Positions 12,339-19,995 of a stretch of 64,000 bases of DNA are shown piece after piece. The notes below the pieces were generated by a model that saw only the letters and a program-made list of their open reading frames with translations, did not search any database and had not been told where the DNA came from. Position numbers and translations under genes: made by a program. Within the stretch, counting starts at the first letter, position 1. Each line of letters opens with the position of its first letter. The stretch spans positions 58,246,802-58,310,801 of the forward strand of contig NC_088715.1 of NCBI RefSeq assembly GCF_963576615.1. The letters are read 5' to 3'. Source of the stretch: Watersipora subatra. Its lineage: Eukaryota; Bryozoa; Gymnolaemata; Cheilostomatida; Watersiporidae.

Positions 12339-12490
12339 TGTTGTATAACTTGGTTATTCTATCGAGTCAAGGAATATGACTTCTAGAGAATACGGACTTC
12401 CGGTTGGGATCCGAAATAAAGTTGGCCGCACTATTCACTCTTATTAATTATTGATCCAGACGCATCGCCCTTACTACCCATATTCACACA
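12339..12490 (+). repeat. 5' LTR
   Basis: It starts TGTTGTATAAC and ends CATATTCACACA (TG...CA borders). An AATAAA at 12415-12420 can serve as the poly(A) signal of the R region. It differs from the 3' LTR only at gg versus at after ttccggtt. Confidence 0.96.
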
Positions 12491-12508
12491 TGGTGGCAGC
12501 GATATATT
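12491..12508 (+). other. Primer-binding site
   Basis: TGGTGGCAGCGA begins immediately after the LTR, and TGG is complementary to a tRNA CCA end. I cannot name the tRNA with certainty. Confidence 0.75.
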
Positions 12509-12514
12509 TGTGAA

Positions 12515-14326
12515 ATGGGAGATGAAGAAGACGCCCAACAACCACAAACCGTTATCGTACAACGAAATGCTCCTAGAATTGAGCCTCCTGGTGAAATCGT
12601 TCTTGATTGTGAACGTGAGCTTAACTTTAGACGTTTTAAGAGCAGGTGGCAATCATATTACATTTTGTCTAGGCTTTCAGAAGAGAAGGAAGATTACCAG
12701 CGTGCTCTGCTATTATATACAATTGGTGACAATGCTGCTAGAGTAGTTGAAAATAGCGATAAATACACAACAGACCAGTCACTCAACACTATATTAGATA
12801 TTCTTGAACAGTATTGTATAGGCGACAGAAACATTGTGCATGAGCGTTACAAATTTAATGTGCGAAATCAACTACCTAATGAGCCATTTGATGCTTTTTA
12901 TGCTGACTTACGTTCGTTGGCAGACAAATGTGCATACAACTACCGTCCTGCAACTACAGGGGGTGTTGCTCCACTAGACGAGATGTTGAGAGATCGCATA
13001 GTGCTAGGTATTGTAGATGACAATGTAAGAAAGAAACTAATTTCTCAAGGCAACAATTTGACACTAGCTGAAGCAGTTAGGGTTTGCAGGAGCAATGAGG
13101 TTACGTCGGCTGTCATGCAATCGGTGGCAAAAAGCGCAGGTCCTGGGGCAATAGATGCTGTAGTAAAGAGGTCAAGTATTGCGTCACAAGGACAGAGGCC
13201 TAGCCAACCAATGAGACAAAGAGACTATAACCAGCACACTTCACAAACACAACAGCAACAGCCTCGAGTTGCTCCACTCAGCACCAACACATACCAAAGC
13301 CAATGCTATCGATGTGGGAAGCAATCTCATGCTAAAAGAGATTGTCCTGCTAAAGAGGCGAAATGCAGAAACTGTGGCAAGCTTGGTCACTGGCAGGCTA
13401 TGTGTAGGAGTAGAGCAATACATGAAGCTTCTGCAGAGATTGATCAGGAGTTCTTGTTTACTGGAGAACTCTGTATAAATCAAATTACAGAGAAGACCTG
13501 GATGGCTGAAGTAGATGTTAATGGAAATAAAACCAAATTCAAACTAGACACTGGTGCCGATGGTACCATTATTGGTGATCAAGAGGCATGGCTAAAAGAC
13601 CAACAACTGGAGAAATCACATGTTACTTTACTAGGACCAGGTCGCAAACGGCTTCCTGTTCTAGGTACCCTGAAGGCTCGGCTGACTTACAAGGAAAGAT
13701 CTATAACAGAAACAGCATACGTCATCAAAGACCAACCAGTTTCGCTTCTGAGTAGACATGCCTGTGAGAGGCTAGAGCTGGTCACTTGTCACATCAAAGA
13801 CCAACTGGAAGTGACAAAGGAAATTCGAGCTGATTTTCCAAATCTGTTTAGAGGGCTTGGACTTCTAAAAGGTTATTGTTACAAAATCTCACTTCAACAT
13901 GAGAGCAAACCAGTCTGTATATTCACACCAAGGAAGGTACCACTGCCTCTAAGAGAAAAAGCTAGGCTAAAGCTTGAGGAGATGGTACACCAAGGAGTGA
14001 TATCCCCTATGACTGAGGCCACTGACTGGTGCAGTGGCATGGTGCCAGTTTTAAAACCTTCAGGCGAAGTACGAATCTGTGTGGACCTAACTGGCCTAAA
14101 CAGAGCTGTTAGAAGAGAAATCTTTCCTATGCCAGCAGTTGATGATAGCATAGCTCTCTTAGGAAACAGCAAAGTATTTTCAAAACTTGATGCCAACAGT
14201 GGGTTTTGGCAGATATGTCTAGATGAAAGCTCCAGAAAGCTCACAACGTTTTTGACACCGTTTGGCCGGTACTGTTATAACAGATTACCTTTTGGAATCT
14301 CCAGTGCTCCTGAAATATTCTCCTGA
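12515..14326 (+). CDS. Gag, protease and N-terminal half of reverse transcriptase
   Basis: 603 codons open before TGA. Starting at ATG 12515, 24 bp past the LTR, Gag has a Q-rich linker before two CCHC zinc knuckles that bind genomic RNA. The protease core FKLDTGADGTIIG follows. RT motifs VRICVDLTGLN and FSKLDANSGFWQI precede YNRLPFGISSAPEIF, and the stop falls just after this. Translation from this copy would lack the RT catalytic DD pair. Confidence 0.9.
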   Translation: MGDEEDAQQPQTVIVQRNAPRIEPPGEIVLDCERELNFRRFKSRWQSYYILSRLSEEKEDYQRALLLYTIGDNAARVVENSDKYTTDQSLNTILDILEQYCIGDRNIVHERYKFNVRNQLPNEPFDAFYADLRSLADKCAYNYRPATTGGVAPLDEMLRDRIVLGIVDDNVRKKLISQGNNLTLAEAVRVCRSNEVTSAVMQSVAKSAGPGAIDAVVKRSSIASQGQRPSQPMRQRDYNQHTSQTQQQQPRVAPLSTNTYQSQCYRCGKQSHAKRDCPAKEAKCRNCGKLGHWQAMCRSRAIHEASAEIDQEFLFTGELCINQITEKTWMAEVDVNGNKTKFKLDTGADGTIIGDQEAWLKDQQLEKSHVTLLGPGRKRLPVLGTLKARLTYKERSITETAYVIKDQPVSLLSRHACERLELVTCHIKDQLEVTKEIRADFPNLFRGLGLLKGYCYKISLQHESKPVCIFTPRKVPLPLREKARLKLEEMVHQGVISPMTEATDWCSGMVPVLKPSGEVRICVDLTGLNRAVRREIFPMPAVDDSIALLGNSKVFSKLDANSGFWQICLDESSRKLTTFLTPFGRYCYNRLPFGISSAPEIFS

Positions 14327-14329
14327 GCC

Positions 14330-14701
14330 ATGTCAGGGTTACTAACGGGCATAGATAATGTTATATGTCACATGGATGACATCTTAGTTCACGGTGCTGA
14401 CGCCGAGAGTCATGACAGAACTCTGCGCTTGGTGTTAGCTAGGTTGGAACACGCAGGGCTCACCCTCAATGAAGCAAAATGTGACATCGGCAAGACTTCT
14501 GTAAAGTTTCTTGGTCACATAATTGATGCTGGAGGAGTGAGCGCAGATCCTGCTAAGATAAAGGCCATACAAGAGTATCCAGCGCCGACTAACAAGACTG
14601 AGCTAAGAAGATTAAATGGAATGCTCAATCAGCTAGCTCGCTTTATACCTCATCTTTCATCAATCAATGCACCAATGAGGGAATTGTTGAAAGAGAGCTA
14701 G
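14330..14701 (+). CDS. Reverse transcriptase C-terminal part (palm and thumb)
   Basis: Same frame as the upstream segment, between the two stops. It holds CHMDDILVHG (catalytic DD), KCDIGKTSVKFLGHIID and LRRLNGMLNQLARFIP, which are standard RT palm and connection motifs of Ty3/mdg4 elements. Most likely it is not translated separately. Confidence 0.85.
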   Translation: MSGLLTGIDNVICHMDDILVHGADAESHDRTLRLVLARLEHAGLTLNEAKCDIGKTSVKFLGHIIDAGGVSADPAKIKAIQEYPAPTNKTELRRLNGMLNQLARFIPHLSSINAPMRELLKES

Positions 14702-16591
14702 ACATGGGTCTGGGGACTCCCACAAGAAGAAGCTTTCCAGGAGACTAAAAAGGTCCTCACCTCAACAGCAGTCATGTCTCATTATGACTGTTCACTACAA
14801 ACCATTGTAACTACTGATGCTAGCCAATACGGAATCGGGGCCACCATGTTCCAGATTCAAAAGGATGGAACAAGGAGGCCAGTTTATTATGCATCTAGAT
14901 CTCTTACTGACGTCGAAAGAAACTATGCAGTGATTGAGAAGGAGGCCCTCGCGATGGCTTGGGCTTGCGACAAGTTAGATCAGTTCTTGAGAGGTCTAGT
15001 TTTTACTGTGGAAACTGACCACAAGCCGCTCGTTCAGCTTATGAATGTGAAAGACCTGGATCAGGTGCCAGCCAGAGTTTTGAGAATGCGTCTCAGATTG
15101 ATGCGATATGCTCCCAAAGTTGAGTATGTTCGAGGCAGTCAGAATCATCTCTCTGACGCTCTATCTAGGGCACCTGTTGAGGAACCTTCTGTTGTAGATC
15201 TTGCCTTTGTCTCGGAACTGAATATCTGTACTACACCTATAGTAATGGAAGATCCACAGATTAGCAAGATCAAAGAAGCACAGCGTATTGACACTATTTG
15301 TCAGGAGGTTCTGAAGTCAATGAGACTAGGATGGTCCACTTACAAGACAGACGCCAACACGGCGTTACACCCGTACTGGGACGAGAAGGGACACTTCACG
15401 GAGGTTGATGGCTTACTGTTATATAATCAACGGATTGTTATTCCCATCGAGATGCGGCTAGAGGTTTTGGATCAGATTCACCAGGCTCACCAGGGCATTA
15501 CAAAATGTCTGGGAAGAGCCAGGAGATCTGTTTGGTGGCCAGGAATGTCAGCTCAGATAAAAGAAATGGTACAAAGCTGCCGCCAATGCAAGATCAACTC
15601 ACCCACTCCTGTTGAGCCTCTCAATCATTCAACGTTTCCTGACATTGCTTGGTCGAGACTGGGAACAGACATATTTGAGTTTAAGAAACAACAATATCTA
15701 TTGGTTGTGGACTATTATAGTCGCTATATAGAGGTCAGACGATTGGACTCAATGGGGACTCTTACTGTCATAGACAAACTTAAGGCTATTTTTTCAGCGC
15801 ATGGCATTCCACAAGTCATGATATCTGATAACGGTCCCCAGTTTAGCTCAAAAGAATTTTATGAGTTCTCTCGTTTTTATGGCTTTCAGCATATTACTAG
15901 CTCTCCACGCTATCCTAAGTCAAACGGAGAAGCTGAGAGAGCTGTTGGCACTGTAAAGAGAATGTGGATGAAATCAGCAGATCCCTATTTGAGCTTAATG
16001 ATCTACAAAGCTACACCCTTAGAGAATGGCTTTACTCCATCGGAGCTCTTGATGGGCCGACTTCTCAGAACTACTCTGCCGATCCTTCCTGCTCAATGTT
16101 CTCTGCAGAGGGGCACTGAATCAGTAGTTGACAAAGAGAAGGAAATAAGAGAAAGGACCATGACGAACTACAACAGAAGACACAGAGCACACCAGTTACC
16201 GGAGCTCAAGCCTGGCTCATCAGTTTATGTTAAGGACATGAAACGGGAAGGCACAGTACTAAGTAACATTGCTCCACGTTCTTACAATGTGCAAACTGCT
16301 AAGGGGACAATCAGAAGAAACAGGAGTGCTCTGGTGTCTGTCCGGGAAGAGAGCCCCGAGGTGCCATCACCTAAAGCTTCTCTGCCGGGTCCTGAGAGTA
16401 CAGAGGTGCCAGGTCCTATGATTAACATTGAGGCCGACTCTTCAGGACTGCAGGCACCTGATCTGGATAGCGCAGAGGGCACGAGTTTGCATCTAACTCA
16501 CTCCGCCAGTTATCCTAGATCAGGTAGAGGTTATGCTCTAGCTAGAGAGCGAAGAATACCTAAAAGACTAGAGGATTACCAGCTCTATTAA
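14702..16591 (+). CDS. RNase H and integrase part of pol
   Basis: The frame is open from the TAG; the first Met is at 14774. RNase H residues are TDAS, EKEALAMAWA and TDHKPL. The integrase has HQAHQG and CRQC zinc ligands, TDIFEF, SDNGPQFSSKEF and SNGEAERAVGTVK, with 35 residues between the last Asp and Glu. A basic GPY/F-like C-terminal region and a proline-rich tail end at TAA 16589. Confidence 0.9.
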   Translation, partial: TWVWGLPQEEAFQETKKVLTSTAVMSHYDCSLQTIVTTDASQYGIGATMFQIQKDGTRRPVYYASRSLTDVERNYAVIEKEALAMAWACDKLDQFLRGLVFTVETDHKPLVQLMNVKDLDQVPARVLRMRLRLMRYAPKVEYVRGSQNHLSDALSRAPVEEPSVVDLAFVSELNICTTPIVMEDPQISKIKEAQRIDTICQEVLKSMRLGWSTYKTDANTALHPYWDEKGHFTEVDGLLLYNQRIVIPIEMRLEVLDQIHQAHQGITKCLGRARRSVWWPGMSAQIKEMVQSCRQCKINSPTPVEPLNHSTFPDIAWSRLGTDIFEFKKQQYLLVVDYYSRYIEVRRLDSMGTLTVIDKLKAIFSAHGIPQVMISDNGPQFSSKEFYEFSRFYGFQHITSSPRYPKSNGEAERAVGTVKRMWMKSADPYLSLMIYKATPLENGFTPSELLMGRLLRTTLPILPAQCSLQRGTESVVDKEKEIRERTMTNYNRRHRAHQLPELKPGSSVYVKDMKREGTVLSNIAPRSYNVQTAKGTIRRNRSALVSVREESPEVPSPKASLPGPESTEVPGPMINIEADSSGLQAPDLDSAEGTSLHLTHSASYPRSGRGYALARERRIPKRLEDYQLY

Positions 16592-16673
16592 TATGGACAT
16601 GCATTCTAAAGACAATCAATGCTACATGCTACCGACCACTTAACTTTCTTCAAAGATAGCTGACTCCTAATAC

Positions 16674-16877
16674 TTGAGGATAGCAATTAACACAACCTTA
16701 ACTAAGACTCTCATTTTACTGTTTACTTTAGTACTATTTGTTCAAATTGTATACTTACTTTATAAGCTTTCAAGTCGTACGCTTACTTTAGCCTCTGTGT
16801 CTAGTTTTCCCCAAAAGTGCCTGTGCGATTCATTTAGTTCAGATGGTTACCCGCTTAGAAAGGGGGATGTTGTATAA
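16674..16877 (+). CDS. Possible 67-codon ORF with one membrane segment
   Basis: It lies between pol and the 3' LTR, where envelope genes sit in some elements. It has a hydrophobic stretch (LILLFTLVLFVQIVYLLY) and two cysteines, and runs over the polypurine tract into the LTR. No relation to a known envelope protein is evident. It may be chance in AT-rich DNA. Confidence 0.25.
   Translation: MRIAINTTLTKTLILLFTLVLFVQIVYLLYKLSSRTLTLASVSSFPQKCLCDSFSSDGYPLRKGDVV
16857..16867 (+). other. Polypurine tract
   Basis: AGAAAGGGGGA directly abuts the 3' LTR and primes plus-strand DNA synthesis. Confidence 0.9.
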
Positions 16878-17019
16878 CTTGGTTATTCTATCGAGTCAAG
16901 GAATATGACTTCTAGAGAATACGGACTTCCGGTTATGATCCGAAATAAAGTTGGCCGCACTATTCACTCTTATTAATTATTGATCCAGACGCATCGCCCT
17001 TACTACCCATATTCACACA
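16868..17019 (+). repeat. 3' LTR
   Basis: 152 bp, identical to the 5' LTR apart from two adjacent bases. It is followed by the acatg target duplication. Confidence 0.96.
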
Positions 17020-17304
17020 ACATGGACTGTTTTGTTACTAGATGCACGGTATGTCAGTATGTGAATTTAATATACATGTATATTTTTTTCCATAAATACA
17101 AACAAATAAATGCATCCATATTTATATTTTCTTTGCATTATATTTGTGTAATAAAATTAACAATTATCTATGCAACACAAAAGATCTGAATCGGTATCTG
17201 AATCGGATTATTTTTCAATAAGAATCGGTATATCGGATCGGTATCTGAATCGGCTGGTGAAGTTAGAATCGGGGCATCTCTAGTCATAATCCCTCTTTCG
17301 CTTG

Positions 17305-17453
17305 ATCTGGACGGTTTAACAGCGGTCAAGTTTTTTTCAATTTTAATCTTGAAACATCCTGGTAGATAGATTACCTCACATATCAAAAACGATTGCAAAT
17401 GATAAAAAATCTCGATGCTTTCTTATAAAATCTACTCAAATTTTGTGTAAGTT
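17305..17453 (-). repeat. Foldback copy 1, right arm
   Basis: Inverted relative to 11251-11400. In minus orientation it reads acacaaaatttgagtagatt, then accaggatgtttcaagatta. Confidence 0.8.
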
Positions 17454-17714
17454 CATTGTTAAGGTATCTATTAGTACGTATCTGAGAATTCAGGGCAACT
17501 TTAGACTAACCAACACTCGATAGGTTAAAAGTGATAAAGCTGCCTTTTGTTATGGTAAGTTCATAACAAATTATATTGTATTTTGCAGCATGTAGAAATA
17601 GGACCGGAAACGATAACGAATATTTTACAGGAGTTCTTACGCTTAAACTTACCCCTGGCAAAGAGAAGCCATACATACTCCGCTTCGATGCTGTTGCAGC
17701 CAGCTTTTTCTTTA

Positions 17715-17910
17715 AGTTATCTTGACTAGATTCTTTGTAGGATGTACCATATACTAAAATAACCAAATAATTAACATATTGTATGTTATCTCGACTGGAC
17801 TCCCTGTAAGACACCGCATATACTAAAATAACCAGAGAATTATCACATTCTAAGTTATCTCAACTGATCTCTATTTAAGACACACCCTACACGGAAATAA
17901 TCAGAAAGTT
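17715..17910. repeat. About 64-bp tandem repeat, three diverged copies
   Basis: Repeated catatactaaaataacca..aattaacat, then gttatctcgactg.actc.ctgtaagaca. The last unit is weakly conserved. It sits in non-coding DNA just right of the nested element. Confidence 0.65.
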
Positions 17911-18094
17911 TACATGTAAATCTCCATGACAGGATAATGCACAAGGTACAAATCCTGCTATGCACTGTGTTTTTGTAATCAAGCTGAAGGGGAGTTGGTG
18001 TAAAAGACCATGAAACGGTTACAAGAAAAAAAGTAGTGAGAAGTTAAGGAAATGAGAGACAAAAAGACAGGTTTGAAAGACAAACAAAGTTATT

Positions 18095-18214
18095 AGGTTT
18101 GATAAAAAGTGTGTGACACTTTGGGCACACTGAATGTAGAGCCAAGCTGACTGTAGGTTTGATAAAAAGTGTGTGACACTTTGGGCACACTGAATGTAGA
18201 GCCAAGCCGACTGA
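18095..18214. repeat. 60-bp duplication, nearly perfect
   Basis: Two adjacent copies opening aggtttgataaaaagtgtgt, differing at about one base (gccaagctga versus gccaagccga). A recent duplication. Confidence 0.93.
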
Positions 18215-19833
18215 CCCAAGCAACTCAACTCCTGAACTCCTTCTAATAGGAATGCATGGAGCATGTCCTCAAACCCGTTTTCTCCCTGAGACATTTTAAT
18301 TTAGTTATTTTGCTTGTTTATCCATTTTTGTTGACTTTGTTCTTCATAGCAACCAAGTTTTACAACCATCAAGAAAACAACATAGAAATTTGGCTTTACA
18401 TAATTAAAAACTCTTTTTCAGAAGCACAATTCAAAAACTGTTAGTATAAACACAGCTTAAAACTATTAAAAACTTGGTGTCACAACCTACCAGTCTGAGA
18501 AAAATAATTAATAGAATATGGATAGTATCCTAGCTGAATGCCAGTCATTGCCCGAGTAATAAAAAGTCTTTGGACAAAAGATTTACCTTTTTTAACATGT
18601 ATAACAACATTCACCATTCTAACTTTTACACTTCATATCATGAGAAAAGTATTTTATGTGCAGTTCAATTGAAGGATAGAATAAGGATGTTTATTCAAAT
18701 CAGGATATTGACTGGATGTTTATTAGTTGCTGAAAAGCACCAGTTAAATAACAAGTAAAATAAAACAATGAAAGATTGCCACATGTGAAACAAGTAGAGC
18801 TGCCCTGGAAAACGTGACATTATCTGTTGACATATCTAAAAGCAAACCGACTCACTCCTGTACCCTGAATAAGAACTGACTACATGTAGAGTTAACCATA
18901 GACATCTTACCGTGAGACCTGTCGTTCATCATGTATTCATAGTATTTTCTGCTACCAAAATATCCAACAACCGACTATAGAACTTTGGGGTCTTTGGAGG
19001 CTTCAACAAAACTATCTAGAATTGATGCAGAGGCGAAAGTCGCAGGATTCACGAGTGAAACGAAGACCAATTCTTACGGATGAAATAGCTGATGACGTCA
19101 GAATATGAGAAGGTTTGAAGAGAGCTGTCGAAGGATGACAATGAAGCTCTTTTGTACTTTATTGATCAGGGTTGCTGAGACAGTATGAGGTGAGCAACAA
19201 TGGCCACCCTTGGTCAATAAACAACTCAAATGTCAATAGAGATTTTGCCTCGGTAAACAGCAGGCTAGGCCTTTAGTGCTTGATAGTGAAGTACTAGAAG
19301 CTAGGCTTGCATGTAGTATATTTACCTTTGTTTTATGTATAATAAGACAATATAAACAGAAATGTTCCATAATAATACTCGCATAGCAACGACACTAAAA
19401 CTGATGACAATCAGAAACAGGTGTCCATAGATATGTTACACTGTACACTGCTTTTTACCGAACACCCAAAATATAATAATATTCACAAAGAGAAAGCAAA
19501 TCAACAAGGTTTTGTTAGCTTGAGCCATAGATTGTGACCTATTTACAGTGGCTTTTTATAATCAGAAAACCTTTAGCAATATACAAGACTGCATAAAATG
19601 TGGAAAAATAAAAACAAACATCAAATCATACATAATCGTTTGCTAAGAAATTAAAAATATTTACAAAAACAAACAGAAAAATAATTTTAGTATATTTCTC
19701 TATAGAAATACACAGCATATTCAAAAATCTAGAAATACAAATTTCTACACAGGTTGATAGCCATTCTCCGACACAGAATGAATGTTTTCGGAGACAAACA
19801 ACTCCAACGCATGCTGTACCTACCATCACAGCC
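18215..19833. other. Intergenic region downstream of GPALPP1
   Basis: AT-rich; no exon recognised. It includes a Helitron-like fragment at 18530-18770. A plus-strand TTTATT at 19158 would be AATAAA for the minus-strand GPALPP1 transcript, but this assignment is uncertain. Confidence 0.4.
18530..18770 (-). mobile_element. Helitron-like 3' end
   Basis: Plus strand reads cCTAGctgaatgccagtcattgcccgagtaataaaaagtc, then ttcaccattctaacttttac and catatcatgagaaaag. This is the same order as copies at 24.7, 36.5 and 38.1 kb. The left border is CTAG at 18530-18533; the far border is not defined. Confidence 0.6.
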
Positions 19834-19995
19834 TCATTCATATTTCTGACTTCCATGGCCAAACCTTGTATCCAATAGCGCTGCCTTTTTTAGAACACTT
19901 TTCCTTTGTGCTTCATCGAACTTGTTAACTTCCAAATCAGTTTCACGGGAGAATGGAACTCTCTGAGCCTTTTCTCCCTTGGCCTTTGACTTTTT
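19834..19995 (-). CDS. GPALPP1: GPALPP1 exon 6 with stop codon
   Basis: The acceptor is cttgtag. It encodes KKSKAKGEKAQRVPFSRETD, then LEVNKFDEAQRKSVLKKAA, then LLDTRFGHGSQKYE, and ends at TGA 19836-19834. This is the most conserved family region. Confidence 0.92.
   Translation of the reverse strand, partial: KKSKAKGEKAQRVPFSRETDLEVNKFDEAQRKSVLKKAALLDTRFGHGSQKYE

Larger units (their letters stand above)
12515..16591 (+). pseudogene. gag-pol: gag-pol polyprotein frame broken by two stop codons
   Basis: One continuous frame of 1,359 codons is interrupted only by TGA at 14324-14326 (codon 604) and TAG at 14699-14701 (codon 729), both inside or just after RT. The order is Gag with two CX2CX4HX4C knuckles (residues 264-277 and 284-297), aspartic protease DTGA (345-348), RT (FSKLDANSGFWQI at about 556; HMDDILVHG with D621-D622), RNase H (D768, EKEALAM, TDHKPL), and integrase with an HX3H/CX2C zinc region and D1052, D1105, E1141 (DD35E). 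Gag and Pol share a frame without a visible shift site. The rest of the frame is clean, so the stops are recent. The TGA could stem from a CpG change. Confidence 0.95.
12334..17024 (+). mobile_element. Ty3/mdg4 (gypsy) LTR retrotransposon, nearly intact
   Basis: The order is target duplication acatg (12334-12338), 152-bp LTR, primer-binding site, gag-pro-pol frame, polypurine tract, 152-bp LTR, acatg (17020-17024). The pol order protease, RT, RNase H, integrase places it in Ty3/mdg4. The CHMDDILVHG version of the RT box and two zinc knuckles resemble the Mag/K02A2.6-like group. No envelope-like long frame is present. The LTRs differ at two adjacent bases, so insertion is recent. Two in-frame stops make this copy defective. 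Confidence 0.96.
11530..17282. mobile_element. Non-autonomous hAT element interrupted by a Ty3/mdg4 retrotransposon
   Basis: Inverted ends TAAAGTTGCCCCGATT (11530) and TAGAGATGCCCCGATT (minus, from 17282) fit the hAT terminal pattern YARNG. They are followed by subterminal tcggtatcgg repeats. Flanking octamers atcataat (11522-11529) and gtcataat (17283-17290) match at 7 of 8 bases, the hAT duplication length. Without the retrotransposon it is about 1.07 kb, and no transposase is visible inside. Confidence 0.85.
11251..17453. mobile_element. Foldback (long-TIR) element, copy 1, interrupted by nested insertions
   Basis: Left arm 11251-11400 and right arm 17305-17453 are inverted copies sharing tagattt...aagta, atttttt.atcattt, gatctgactgccaagatgtt and gattaaaatcgacaaaactt. 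Removing the hAT element leaves about 450 bp. Copy 2 at 22430-23078 is uninterrupted. No coding sequence is seen, so it is a MITE or foldback type whose superfamily I cannot assign. Confidence 0.75.

Noticed and set aside
13241..14244. Minus-strand frames of 80 and 116 codons
   Set aside because: Shadows of the retrotransposon gag-pol frame.
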